A stretch of 64,000 nucleotides of DNA from Pseudomonadota bacterium (lineage in GTDB: Bacteria; Pseudomonadota; Gammaproteobacteria; Steroidobacterales; Steroidobacteraceae): positions 621,501 through 685,500 of the forward strand of contig JADJBE010000001.1 in NCBI GenBank assembly GCA_016703895.1, written 5' to 3'. This document shows positions 53,067-62,378 of the stretch, one piece after another. Both the position numbers and the translations under genes were made by a program. The notes below the pieces were generated by a model, which was given only the letters and a program-made list of their open reading frames with translations, ran no database searches and was not told the origin of the DNA. Position 1 is the stretch's first letter. Every line of letters begins with the position of its first letter.

Positions 53067-54902
53067 CTACTCGACCGTGACACTCTTGGCGAGATTGCGT
53101 GGCTGATCGACGTCAGTGCCTTTCAGAATTGCCACGTGGTATGACAGTAGCTGCAGCGGCACCGTGTACACGATCGGCGCCTGGAAGTAGCTCACATGCT
53201 TCGGCATGTGAATCACGGTCACGCCCTCCGACGGCTCGATACCGGACTCAGGGTCAGCGAATACAATCAGTTCGCCCCCACGCGCGCGGACTTCCATCAA
53301 ATTGGACTTGAGCTTCTCGACCAGGTCGTTGTTAGGCGCGACGGCAATCACGGGCATGTCGGCATCAACCAGCGCCAGCGGTCCATGCTTCAGCTCGCCC
53401 GCCGGGTAAGCCTCGGCATGGATGTAGGAGATCTCTTTGAGTTTGAGAGCGCCTTCCATCGCGATCGGGTGCATGGCACCGCGGCCAAGAAACAGCGTGT
53501 GGTGCTTGTCAGCAAAGCGGGTCGCCAAATCATAGATCACAGGATCGAGCGTCAGCGTCTTCTCGATCAGCGCCGGAATCTCGATCAGACGCTGCACCAG
53601 GCCACGCTCGCGCTCGGCGTCCGCTGTGTGATGCTTGGCCAGTGCGATCACCAGCATGCTGAGTGCGATAAGCTGGGTAGTAAATGCCTTGGTTGAGGCA
53701 ACACCGATCTCCGGTCCCGCTCGCGTCAACATCACGAGCTCAGACTCGCGTACCAGTGAGCTCTCGGGCACGTTGCAGATGGCGAGGGACGATAGGTAGC
53801 CACCCTGCTTGGCAAGCCTGAGCGCCGCCAATGTGTCGGCGGTCTCGCCGGACTGAGAAATCGTGACAAACAATGAGTTCTTGGGCACGACCGGATTGCG
53901 ATAGCGATACTCACTCGCGATCTCGACGGTGCAAGGCAATTTACAAATCTGCTCAATGAAATAGCGAGCCACCATGCCGGAGTGGTAGCTCGTACCACAA
54001 GCGACGATATGCACGTGCTCGGTACGTTTGAAGATCGCGGTGGCTGCCGGGCCGAATGCGGCCTCCAGCAGGCGCCCATTTGCCACGCGCTCCTGCAAGG
54101 TGTTGGCGACTGCACGTGGCTGCTCGTGGATCTCTTTGAGCATGAAATGGCGGTACTGGCCCTTCTCAGCCGCATCCGCTGACAGCTCGCTCTCGCGGAC
54201 TTCGCGCTCGACCGTATCGCCGTTGCGATCGATCACCTTGATGGAAGTGCGGCGGATCTCCGCGACGTCACCCTCCTCGAGGAACATGAAGCGGCGTGTA
54301 ACAGGCAACAACGCCGCGACATCCGAGGCGACAAAATTCTCTTCGACGCCCAGACCGATGACGACCGGACAACCCTCGCGAGCGAGGATGATGCGCTCCG
54401 GATCATTCTCGCTGATGACCGCAAGTGCGTAGGCGCCTTCCAACTCCGCTACCGTCGCCCTGACAGCTTTGAACAGATCCTTCTGCGTCGCGAGGTGCCT
54501 ATGCACACGATGCGCGATCACCTCCGTGTCGGTTTCCGACGTGAAGTCGTAACCGGAGCGTTTTAGGTCGTCGCGCAGCTCATCGTGATTCTCGATGATG
54601 CCGTTATGCACGATGGCAAGACCATCATGGGATATATGCGGATGTGCATTGCGTTCGGAAGGTACACCGTGCGTCGCCCAGCGAGTGTGCGCGATGCCAA
54701 CACCACCGTGGGTGGGGCTGGCTTCGAGTGCCTCCTCCAGCATCTTCACCTTGCCGACTGCGCGCAGTCGCTTGAGCTGCTCGCGACCGTTCAAGACGGC
54801 GATACCCGCCGAATCGTAGCCGCGGTACTCAAGGCGCCGCAAACCCTCGATCAGAATCGGGACGACGTTACGCTCGGCGATGGCTCCGACTATGCCGCAC
54901 AT
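53067..54902 (-). CDS. glmS: Glutamine-fructose-6-phosphate aminotransferase (isomerising)
   Basis: A 611-residue enzyme that makes glucosamine-6-phosphate for peptidoglycan and lipopolysaccharide. The N-terminal glutaminase begins MCGIVGAI with catalytic Cys2, followed by GIAHTRWATHG and HNGIIENHDELR; the C-terminal isomerase has two SIS domains (VACGTSYHSGMVARYFIEQ, SQSGETADTLAAL, FLGRGAMHPIAMEGALKLKEISYIHAEAYPAGELKHGPLALVD). The sequence ends LAKSVTVE as normal. AGAGAG precedes the ATG. Confidence 0.98.
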   Translation of the reverse strand: MCGIVGAIAERNVVPILIEGLRRLEYRGYDSAGIAVLNGREQLKRLRAVGKVKMLEEALEASPTHGGVGIAHTRWATHGVPSERNAHPHISHDGLAIVHNGIIENHDELRDDLKRSGYDFTSETDTEVIAHRVHRHLATQKDLFKAVRATVAELEGAYALAVISENDPERIILAREGCPVVIGLGVEENFVASDVAALLPVTRRFMFLEEGDVAEIRRTSIKVIDRNGDTVEREVRESELSADAAEKGQYRHFMLKEIHEQPRAVANTLQERVANGRLLEAAFGPAATAIFKRTEHVHIVACGTSYHSGMVARYFIEQICKLPCTVEIASEYRYRNPVVPKNSLFVTISQSGETADTLAALRLAKQGGYLSSLAICNVPESSLVRESELVMLTRAGPEIGVASTKAFTTQLIALSMLVIALAKHHTADAERERGLVQRLIEIPALIEKTLTLDPVIYDLATRFADKHHTLFLGRGAMHPIAMEGALKLKEISYIHAEAYPAGELKHGPLALVDADMPVIAVAPNNDLVEKLKSNLMEVRARGGELIVFADPESGIEPSEGVTVIHMPKHVSYFQAPIVYTVPLQLLSYHVAILKGTDVDQPRNLAKSVTVE

Positions 54903-54940
54903 ACTCTCTGCTTTGTTGTCTTGACTGTTAGTGGATGCTG

Positions 54941-56347
54941 TTAGCGGGAGCCCGTTGGGTCGATCGATGACTCGATACCCGTGTCCGGGCCGAACGGCGA
55001 GTAACGTATCTGGACGCTGCCGTACAGCTCCTTGTAATCGTCACTGAAGACGCCGCCGCTACGGTCGCGCTGGTCGACCGCGACCGAAAAGGAAATCGCG
55101 CGCGTCGTGCGCCATAAAAATCCTAACCCGATATAGTTGTCAGAGACGTTGTAGGGCTGGCCTTTGATCTTGTCATCGGTGCGCCCAAGCCGTAAGCGCA
55201 GCTCGCTGCGCGGATTGAGCCGGCGCAAGACACTGGCCTGAATATCGGTCGTCTCGCGCTCGAACTGGGCGGCGAACGTGTAGTCCTCTTGAGTGAGGAC
55301 ATAACTGAGCGTTGCGGCAGTACGCGGGCGGCTGAACTCGAGATCCGCACGCGCTTGCGTTTGCTCATAGGCTTCGGCCGCCGGCAACACCAGATCATCC
55401 GATAGATCCAAAGTCTCGTTCAGCCGAAAGTCGCGCTGCACTTCGCCGGTCACGGCGAACTGCCGAGCGCCGGACACGTTCAGCGTCAATGACCGCGTCA
55501 GCTGGCGCCGCACAGCGACGCGCAGCAGTGGCCCAGAATCGTTGCGCGATGCGCCATCGATTTCAGACACACCGCCCTCGATCGAGAGGTTGGTGCGGCT
55601 CGTGCCGGATAACCAACGCAGAAAATACTCGCGACGATCGAAGTCCTGCTGCGCGCCGAAGAATGGCGATTGCGCGCCCGCCGGCACGTCGTCGATCTTG
55701 AACTGCTCAGCCGAACCTACCAACGACAGACTCGCCCGCTGACTGAGGGTGCGGGTCAGCAACAACCGACCGAGATAACTCTGGCTGTTCAGCTGCGTGT
55801 CTCCACCCGAATCACGCTGCGAATAACGCAACTCAGCGGACAAATCCATCGCCGGCGTGAAGCGCCAGCGGAAATCCGGCCCGGTGGTGAGATAGTTGAG
55901 GTTCTGGCGGTTATTGGGCGAGGTCGGCAGACGAAAGTCTTCGCGCACCTGCGTCCACCTGTCCTCGAGCGTCCAAAAGAAACGATCCTCGCTGATCTCG
56001 TAACGCGCCCGGACGTTGCCCCCACCAACAACTTGGTCGGCGTCACGCACCGCGTCGAAATAGTGCAGCAGCGACAGGTCGAGACCCCCGGTCAACTGCA
56101 GCCGGCCGGTCTCCTTGCGTGCCTGGAACTCGAGGCCGACGATACCCAGCAAGCTTGAAGTTCCGTTGTCGCTGACCCGCTCGACGTTGTCGGTATAGCC
56201 AGCGCCAGTCTTGACGATCATGCCGTAGTTGCCAGGCGCGTCGCCGCTCCCACCGGCTGCAACCTGCTGCGACCAGGTGGCCGGCGCGAAGGCTGCTGCC
56301 AAAATAACAGCCGCAGCCAGGCAGTGCTTCTTGTCTGTTGCCTTCAT
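54941..56347 (-). CDS. Outer-membrane beta-barrel protein, XrtA/PEP-CTERM-associated type
   Basis: A 468-residue protein with a signal peptide (MKATDKKHCLAAAVILAAAFAPATWSQQ) and many short amphipathic beta strands with aromatic ends, ending in aromatic/charged strands (YGSVQIRYSPFG), as in outer-membrane barrels. It resembles the uncharacterised barrel found beside XrtA/PEP-CTERM exopolysaccharide genes. The ATG at 56347 lies four bases after the stop of the export lipoprotein gene, so the two share a transcript. It may form a pore for polysaccharide release. Confidence 0.8.
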   Translation of the reverse strand: MKATDKKHCLAAAVILAAAFAPATWSQQVAAGGSGDAPGNYGMIVKTGAGYTDNVERVSDNGTSSLLGIVGLEFQARKETGRLQLTGGLDLSLLHYFDAVRDADQVVGGGNVRARYEISEDRFFWTLEDRWTQVREDFRLPTSPNNRQNLNYLTTGPDFRWRFTPAMDLSAELRYSQRDSGGDTQLNSQSYLGRLLLTRTLSQRASLSLVGSAEQFKIDDVPAGAQSPFFGAQQDFDRREYFLRWLSGTSRTNLSIEGGVSEIDGASRNDSGPLLRVAVRRQLTRSLTLNVSGARQFAVTGEVQRDFRLNETLDLSDDLVLPAAEAYEQTQARADLEFSRPRTAATLSYVLTQEDYTFAAQFERETTDIQASVLRRLNPRSELRLRLGRTDDKIKGQPYNVSDNYIGLGFLWRTTRAISFSVAVDQRDRSGGVFSDDYKELYGSVQIRYSPFGPDTGIESSIDPTGSR

Positions 56348-56351
56348 AAAA

Positions 56352-56999
56352 CTAGAAAATCGACTGCGGTACGACCAGCACGTCGCCCGGGCGCATCTCA
56401 AAGTTCTGCCGCATATCGCCACGCTCGAGCAGCGCACCGAGTTTGACGCGGATCTCTTTCTGCTTGCCGGCCTCCTGACGCACGATGCGTGAACGATTGG
56501 CCGACGCAAAATCGGTGACGCCACCTACCATTAGCAACACGTCGAGTACCCGCATCCCCTCGCGGTACGGCACGGCCTGCGGCGCTTTGACCTGACCCAC
56601 CACCTTGACCTGCGAGAACGCACTCAAGGCATTGCTGACGATGATGTTGACCTGCGGCGTGCGGACGTACTCGGCCAGCACCGTTTCGACATCCCGGGCC
56701 AGCTTGGTCGGGGTCTTGCCGACGGCGGTCATGTCTTCAACCAACGGCGTGGATATCATGCCGTCGGGACGGACCGGTACGGTCACCGACAGCTCTGGAT
56801 TGCGCCAGACGAATACCTGGATCGTATCGCCGGGACCAATGATGTACTGGTCACCGTCCGCTGCGGCAGCCGCAGGGTCGGTGGCTGTCGCCGGCACGGT
56901 CGCCGTGGGCGTCTGCGCACAGGCGCCAGCTAGAAACAATGCGCTCGCCATGAGCACAGCAGAGAATGATCGCAGGGTACGAATCCGCCCGTTCATCAT
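56352..56999 (-). CDS. Polysaccharide export protein (Wza/EpsA-like), XrtA-associated
   Basis: A 215-residue export protein. Signal with possible lipidation (ALFLAGACAQ, Cys near 26-28), then the polysaccharide export domain IIGPGDTIQVFVWRNPELSVTVPVRPDGMISTPLVEDMTAVGKTPTKLARDVETVLAEYVRTPQVNIIV and two SLBB-type repeats (VKVVGQVKAPQAVPYREGMRVLDVLLMVGGVTDFASANRSRIVRQ). The length and sequence fit the short exporters of XrtA/PEP-CTERM loci. A second ATG follows directly. It leads the two-gene unit with the barrel protein. Confidence 0.9.
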   Translation of the reverse strand: MMNGRIRTLRSFSAVLMASALFLAGACAQTPTATVPATATDPAAAAADGDQYIIGPGDTIQVFVWRNPELSVTVPVRPDGMISTPLVEDMTAVGKTPTKLARDVETVLAEYVRTPQVNIIVSNALSAFSQVKVVGQVKAPQAVPYREGMRVLDVLLMVGGVTDFASANRSRIVRQEAGKQKEIRVKLGALLERGDMRQNFEMRPGDVLVVPQSIF

Positions 57000-57226
57000 G
57001 AACTTAAGCCTTGAAAGTATGAGAAATAGAAAAAGAGTGGGCGACCACCGCTATCCCGCGACGACGACCTGTCTCACCTAAGTGATTGATTGCAATCGAC
57101 CTTGATTATTCTCGCTCCAGCCTGCCACTACCGCAACCATTTCAGGTAGTTTCTCAGGTCTGAGGGAGTACGCACCAGCGACTAGCGTCGCGTTTGGCGG
57201 AAACTGTGATCTGCTTGGCACCGACT

Positions 57227-57247
57227 GCGGCCCGAATCGGGCCGCAA
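57227..57247 (-). other. GC-rich hairpin after deacetylase gene
   Basis: Nine-base perfect stem (TGCGGCCCG/CGGGCCGCA) with a three-base loop, 22 bases after the deacetylase stop. There is no T tract after it on either strand, so termination is only a possibility. Confidence 0.4.
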
Positions 57248-57268
57248 ACTCAAGATAAGGTCACGGCA

Positions 57269-58186
57269 CTAGGAAAGGGCGACGGCCGGCCGGCCGATGA
57301 CCGAATCTTCGCGGGTACGCGAGGGGACCGGCAACATGCCGTGCACCGCCAGCACATCCGACATCGTGCCGAACTCGAAATCCTGCAGCAAGCGGCGCAG
57401 CCGCGCTTCGCAGCGCGAGATGTTGTTGTAGTGCCGCAGACGCGACACCAGACCGGCCTGCACGCGCGGCTGGTCGACGTCGATCTCCCAAGGATGCACA
57501 TAGAAAATGACCGGTCGGCCGCTCTTGCGCTCTACATGCCGCATGCCGGCACGCGACAACCAGTACGGAAACAAGCGGAAATATCCGCCACCCGATACCG
57601 GTACCCGCAAGCCGGCCACATCGGCAACCGACAGCGGCACTTCGATCAGCGTCCGCCCAGAGGGCGCGCGCATACGGCATGGCCCGAGCGGCGCTTCGGG
57701 TATGCCGTAGTTGTCATGGTGACGCACGGGAAACACGCTCGAGTCGTAGGTGAAGCCTAGGTCGATCAGCGTATCGAGCGCCCACATCGACACCTTGGTG
57801 ATTGAAAAGCTGGCGGCTCGATAACCCAGCACGGCTGTGCCGGTGAGGTCTTCGAGCAATCCTTTGGCATACCGCGTCTCGTCTGCAAACTGCTGCCGAG
57901 TCTGCCGGTACACGAGCTGGTGCGAGTGGCCATGGCAGGCAATCTCATGTCCTGCCGCTGCAATATCCTTGATCAATTGCGGCGAACGCTCCGCCACCCA
58001 ACCCAACACAAAGAAGGTGCCGCGGACGCTGCGCTCAGCAAGCATGTCGAGCATGCGATAGACATTGCGCTCACAGCGGTACTCGAGATGCGGCCAGGAG
58101 TCGCGGTGAATGGCGTTCGCAAACGCTTCGACGTGGAAGTAGTCTTCAACGTCAACCGTAAATGCATGAATTGGCTGACTTCTCAT
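57269..58186 (-). CDS. Polysaccharide deacetylase, XrtA/PEP-CTERM locus type
   Basis: A 305-residue NodB-type deacetylase. The ATG at 58186 gives MRSQPIHAFTVDVEDYFHVEAF, the conserved start of the PEP-CTERM-locus subfamily (catalytic DVED). The other metal motif is GHEIACHGHSHQLVYR (HxxxH), followed by GYRAASFSITKVSMWALDTLIDLGFTYDSSVFPVRHHDNYG and a HPWEID motif. It would remove acetyl groups from a cell-surface polymer. The neighbouring export lipoprotein and barrel are on the same strand. Confidence 0.93.
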   Translation of the reverse strand: MRSQPIHAFTVDVEDYFHVEAFANAIHRDSWPHLEYRCERNVYRMLDMLAERSVRGTFFVLGWVAERSPQLIKDIAAAGHEIACHGHSHQLVYRQTRQQFADETRYAKGLLEDLTGTAVLGYRAASFSITKVSMWALDTLIDLGFTYDSSVFPVRHHDNYGIPEAPLGPCRMRAPSGRTLIEVPLSVADVAGLRVPVSGGGYFRLFPYWLSRAGMRHVERKSGRPVIFYVHPWEIDVDQPRVQAGLVSRLRHYNNISRCEARLRRLLQDFEFGTMSDVLAVHGMLPVPSRTREDSVIGRPAVALS

Positions 58187-58507
58187 CACTGACTTCTCTG
58201 CTGGCGCAACAGTCAACACGGGGACACTCCCATTAACCATCTTAGGAAACCTCATTTTTACGTAATGGCAAATCCCCTATTCATGTAGTGTCGGTCGTTT
58301 TTACGCTTCGGATCTACATCGTTTGTCCATATTCACCGTGCATAGCCAGCAGTTTTGCAAGCGATTGCAGCAGTTCTTGGCGCTAACCAATCGCGCGCCA
58401 GTCATCTGTGACGTAGGTACCCATTGTGCGGTCGTCGCGTGGTCAACAATAGCGAGTCGGGTATGCTCCGCGCCGCCGGCACCGCTTGCTCGAGCACGAC
58501 AGACTTA

Positions 58508-60007
58508 ATGACTGACATTCGCAGATCGATGGCCAAGGGCGCCGCCTGGATGGTGTTCGCCAAATTGGTGGAGCGCTCGATCGGACTGATCAGCACGCTG
58601 ATCCTCGCACGCCTGCTGGTGCCACAAGACTTCGGCATCGTGGCCATGGCGATGTCGTTCGTGGCCCTGCTGGAGCTGCTGACCGCGTTTGGCTTCGATG
58701 TCGCGCTGATCCAGAAGCAGACCAAGACGCGCCCAGCGCTCGACACCGCCTGGACGTACGGCATCCTCACCGGCCTCGCGATGGCCGCGCTGATGGTTGC
58801 ATTGGCGAGCCCGATCGCGAGTTTCTATCGCGAGGATGCGCTCACAGATGTCATCAGAGCGCTGGCAATTGGTTCGATTGCGCAGGGCTTTCAGAATATC
58901 GGCGTCGTGGCGTTCCGCATGGACATGCGTTTCGACAAAGAATTTCAGTTCCTCATCGCCAAGAAGATCATCAGCTTCTCCATCACGATCCCGCTCGCAC
59001 TCACGATGCGCTCCTACTGGGCGCTGGTCATCGGCCAGGTGGTGGGGCGGATTGCGGGCACCGTGCTGAGCTACACGATGCAGCCCTATCGGCCGCGCGT
59101 CTCGCTGGAAGCCACCCGCGAGCTGTTCAACTTCTCCAAATGGGTCTTCCTGCTCAATTGCATCGGCTATATGAAAGAGCGGTCGTCGGACTGGATCATC
59201 GGGCGCATCAGCGGTCCGATGGCGCTCGGCACATTCAATATCTCCTATGAGTTGGCCAGCCTGCCGAGTACCGAGCTGGCGGCGCCCATCAATCGTGCGG
59301 TGTTCCCCGCCTACGCCAAACTGGCCCACGACCTGCCAGCGCTACGCCGCGAGTACCTGTCCGTCATCGCCATGCTGTTGCTGCTGACGGTACCGGCCGT
59401 GTTGGGACTCGCGGCCAGCGCGCCACTCGTCGTGCCGGTCATCCTGGGCGCGAACTGGCTGCACGCCATTCCCGTGCTGACACTGATGTCGTTCTTCGGC
59501 TTTACGCATCTAATTCAAAGCAACGCCCAAGCTGCGTTCCTGGCACTGGGTCGTCCAGATGTGCCGACCAAGCTCTCAAGTGCCCAGGTCGTTCTGCAGA
59601 TCGCCGCTTTGGTCCCGTTTACCCAGTCGATGGGGGCCATCGGCGCCGCCTGGGCATTCGTCGTGACCGCCGTCATCATGATTCCGATCAGCATGCTGGT
59701 CGTGTTGCGCATGCTCGAACTCAAGGCGCGAGAATTCCTCACAGCGATCTGGCGGCCGCTCGCCGCAGCGGTCGTGATGTATTTCGCGGTCTCGTGGCTG
59801 GCCGGCAATATGCGCAAGCCCAGCGCAACCATCGGCCAGATCGACGAGTTGTTATTGGTCATCGCGGCGGGCGCTGCGATCTACATCGGACTCGTCGGGC
59901 TGCTGTGGCAGATGAGCGGCAAACCGGAAGGTCCTGAGCGCGTGATGCTCAATCGCGGCCTGCAAATGTCACGACGTTTTCTGAAATGGCCGAAGCAACC
60001 TGGTTAG
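58508..60007 (+). CDS. Polysaccharide flippase (Wzx/MATE-like)
   Basis: A 499-residue membrane protein with about 12-14 hydrophobic helices and the lipopolysaccharide-flippase start MTDIRRSMAKGAAWMVFAKLVERSIGLISTLILARLLVPQDFGIVAMAMSFVALLELLTAFGFDVALIQ. It would flip lipid-linked sugar units across the inner membrane. The ATG at 58508 gives this conserved start; earlier residues look non-coding. It is divergent from the deacetylase by about 320 bases; the gap holds AT-rich stretches near 58256-58330 where the promoters probably are. Confidence 0.92.
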   Translation: MTDIRRSMAKGAAWMVFAKLVERSIGLISTLILARLLVPQDFGIVAMAMSFVALLELLTAFGFDVALIQKQTKTRPALDTAWTYGILTGLAMAALMVALASPIASFYREDALTDVIRALAIGSIAQGFQNIGVVAFRMDMRFDKEFQFLIAKKIISFSITIPLALTMRSYWALVIGQVVGRIAGTVLSYTMQPYRPRVSLEATRELFNFSKWVFLLNCIGYMKERSSDWIIGRISGPMALGTFNISYELASLPSTELAAPINRAVFPAYAKLAHDLPALRREYLSVIAMLLLLTVPAVLGLAASAPLVVPVILGANWLHAIPVLTLMSFFGFTHLIQSNAQAAFLALGRPDVPTKLSSAQVVLQIAALVPFTQSMGAIGAAWAFVVTAVIMIPISMLVVLRMLELKAREFLTAIWRPLAAAVVMYFAVSWLAGNMRKPSATIGQIDELLLVIAAGAAIYIGLVGLLWQMSGKPEGPERVMLNRGLQMSRRFLKWPKQPG

Positions 60008-60047
60008 TGGCACAGCGAACGGCGCGTCAGAGACGGCTGCTAGTTAG

Positions 60048-61106
60048 CTAAAGCTGCTCAAGGCGGTCCGACTGTGAGTCGGCCACGCGTTTCAACCAGA
60101 TCTCACGCCAATAGGTGTTGGACGCTCGCGGGCAACCGAGTCGGTCGGGTGTGAACTCGGCGCGGCAGTAAACATTCTCGAGCTGGATGCAGGGCGACTT
60201 CATCCGCACCATTTTGCCGCTCTTCTCGTCGATCAATTGATCAACCCGTTGCTGCACCCGATAGCGGTTGCCGGAATACTTGAGCATCTCGGGGTCGTAG
60301 CGCATGCCGCGATTAAAACCAGCTAGCGTGATCGTCGCAGCGATCTCCTCACCGCTCTTGACCTCGACCCACTCACCCGGCGCGAGGTCGAGTATCTCGT
60401 TAGGCGTTGGCTGACCCTTGCGGATTCTGCCTTCGATGGTTGGGAAGGGCGCGCCGCCGCGCAGCTTCTGCCAGCTGTTGTAAAACTTGAGCAAGATACC
60501 ATAGCCGACGCCGATGTTGAGCAGCTTGGCGTAACCAGCACGGCTGATCAGCTTGACCATGTGCCAAAGGCTGTGATTGCCACTCGTGACATCGGCGAGG
60601 TACTGCCGGACGTCCCACCACTCGAGCGGGTCGCTCGCTTCGTAGATGACGGTTGTCTGACAAACCCAGGTGGGGTTCGCCGGGTCGTCATCGATTTTCG
60701 CTGCTGCCTGCACACGCTGCGCGGTGCAGCCAGCACCAGAGGCCAGCAGTGTGGGTGCCGGACTGTCGTCGGCGCGCTTCAGCCAGGCTTCTTTCCAGAA
60801 AAACACACAGTCCGCCTGACAACCGGCGTGCGCGCTACCGTCACAACGTCCGCCCTCGAGGTGCACGGTGTCATACATTCGCCGGCCGCCGGTGCGATGG
60901 ATGCTGGAATCGCAGGTCTTGTGAGCCGCCATGTAGACGCGCAGCCGCGCGCCGCACAACGCGAACATCTCCGGTTGAAACGGCAGGCCATCGAGACATG
61001 CGTGGGCATCGAGGGTCGCGAGGATCTCGTCCTGACTCCTGACCACCACCCATTCGCCGGCTTTGAGCCCGAGCGCGCCGCGACGAGAAACTTCGCTACG
61101 CGGCAT
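60048..61106 (-). CDS. Cys-rich protein with two tandem modules, unknown function
   Basis: A 352-residue protein with two related modules at about residues 10-112 and 237-345. Each runs (L)xLxxGEWVxVxSxxEIxAT, then a PEMxxxxGxRxRV segment, then a cysteine cluster and a closing WxExWLKR; the second ends CRAEFTPDRLGCPRASNTYWREIWLKRV, the first CQADCVFFWKEAWLKRA. A linker with WDVRQYLADVTSGNHSLWHMVKLISRAGYAKLL joins them. There is no signal peptide or membrane helix. I recognise no named domain. It lies among polysaccharide genes, convergent with the flippase and upstream (by strand) of none. The Cys/His pattern may bind metal. Confidence 0.8.
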   Translation of the reverse strand: MPRSEVSRRGALGLKAGEWVVVRSQDEILATLDAHACLDGLPFQPEMFALCGARLRVYMAAHKTCDSSIHRTGGRRMYDTVHLEGGRCDGSAHAGCQADCVFFWKEAWLKRADDSPAPTLLASGAGCTAQRVQAAAKIDDDPANPTWVCQTTVIYEASDPLEWWDVRQYLADVTSGNHSLWHMVKLISRAGYAKLLNIGVGYGILLKFYNSWQKLRGGAPFPTIEGRIRKGQPTPNEILDLAPGEWVEVKSGEEIAATITLAGFNRGMRYDPEMLKYSGNRYRVQQRVDQLIDEKSGKMVRMKSPCIQLENVYCRAEFTPDRLGCPRASNTYWREIWLKRVADSQSDRLEQL

Positions 61107-61197
61107 TGTTCTTGGAATTACAACTCATGATTTTATGCCGCTAGTGTCGCAGGCTATGGCGCGTGAGCAAAGCACGCATTTACGGGAGTCGTTGCCG

Positions 61198-62376
61198 TTA
61201 TGTTGCAAACAGCTGATTGATCGTCGTCAACTGCGTGTGCGGCGTGAGCACATCGAGCTCGGCACGCACTTCACTTACATATACCGGGTTCATCAATACC
61301 ACATCGCGCGGCCGCGTCGTCGCGAGTACGGCCGGCGCCCGAATGCCGAGTCCCGAGCCGGGCAGATACTGATCGTGACGGCTGGGGCTGGCGTCAACGG
61401 CAAACAACGCGGGTGTCGGCTCGCCGATCGCCGTTAATAGGCCCACCGTCTTGGAGGCGCCTTGCCAGATCACGGGCAAGCCCCGCTCAGTGGCCATCGC
61501 GCGCAACCGTGCTCGACAGCGATCGACCCGCGCACGCGCAGCGCCGCCGAAAACTCGTGCAGCCGCAAGCGCACCCGCCGGGTCGACTGCCGACTTGCCG
61601 CCGACCAGTTGCTGCGTCGCGCGCGCCTCGACTACCAGATACTGCTCGCCATAGGTCAACTCGAGTCGCTGAACATCAAAGCCTGCGCGCTCGAACACGT
61701 CACGTAGCGTGTTAGCCGTGAAGTAATTGCAATGCTCGTAGTAGATATCCCAGAAAGCGACCTCGCTTAGAATGCGCTCGGTCGCAGGAACTTCAAACAG
61801 CACCACGCGATCAGCTGACCGCGCGCACCAACGATGGATGGCCGCCATAAACGGCATCACGTCGGCAACATGCTCCAGCGTGTGTCGACACACCAGTGCG
61901 GCGGCGTCGATGTCCTCGCCGCCTGCCTCGAAACGGCTCGCTACAAGCTTCACACCGTGGCGTAACGGTCGTGTCGTATTCGCGAGCGGATCAAAGCCAA
62001 CGGCAGCGCCGACGCCTTGGTCCAACAGGTGCCCCAAGAACTCCCCCTGGCCACAACCGACTTCGATGACGGTTGCGCTGCGTAAGCCGTAGTCTTCGAC
62101 CCAACGCAGCGCCAACTCGCGGGCATAGGCGCCGAAATGCGCTGAAGCACCTTGATCACTTTCGTAGCGTGCGCCCACGTCAGCCACGGCCTGATCGAAC
62201 TGATTGTTATAGAGGAAGCCACACTGGTGGCAGCAGACCAAACGAACTGTGCCAGTCGGTACGCCACGCGCCTCGGCCGCGCTGTTGAAAACCGAGGCGC
62301 AGGTGACGGGCACCCGGTCGAGTTGGTAGATGAGTTCTGACTCCGGCGATGCGCACACCGGACAGGGAGCGGCCAT
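61198..62376 (-). CDS. Sugar C-methyltransferase-type SAM protein
   Basis: A 392-residue SAM-dependent methyltransferase of the kind that C-methylates nucleotide sugars. A zinc-binding N-terminus (CPVCASPESELIY and VCCHQCGFLYNNQF, two CxxC), a SAM fold (VIEVGCGQGEFLGHLLDQGVGAAVGFDP), and a C-terminal domain (VIWQGASKTVGLLTAIGE...) match that family. The ATG at 62376 overlaps the end of the upstream cytidylyltransferase gene by... the stop ends at 62379, so the two are coupled. It probably works on a CDP-hexose. Confidence 0.88.
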   Translation of the reverse strand: MAAPCPVCASPESELIYQLDRVPVTCASVFNSAAEARGVPTGTVRLVCCHQCGFLYNNQFDQAVADVGARYESDQGASAHFGAYARELALRWVEDYGLRSATVIEVGCGQGEFLGHLLDQGVGAAVGFDPLANTTRPLRHGVKLVASRFEAGGEDIDAAALVCRHTLEHVADVMPFMAAIHRWCARSADRVVLFEVPATERILSEVAFWDIYYEHCNYFTANTLRDVFERAGFDVQRLELTYGEQYLVVEARATQQLVGGKSAVDPAGALAAARVFGGAARARVDRCRARLRAMATERGLPVIWQGASKTVGLLTAIGEPTPALFAVDASPSRHDQYLPGSGLGIRAPAVLATTRPRDVVLMNPVYVSEVRAELDVLTPHTQLTTINQLFAT

Positions 62377-62378
62377 GG

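Noticed and set aside
54941..56524. A longer barrel protein starting at 56524
   Set aside because: The extra residues overlap the export gene and are Arg/Ser-rich; the ATG at 56347 begins a proper signal peptide.
57227..57247. Hairpin as an intrinsic terminator
   Set aside because: There is no T tract on either strand after the stem, so it is kept only as a hairpin.
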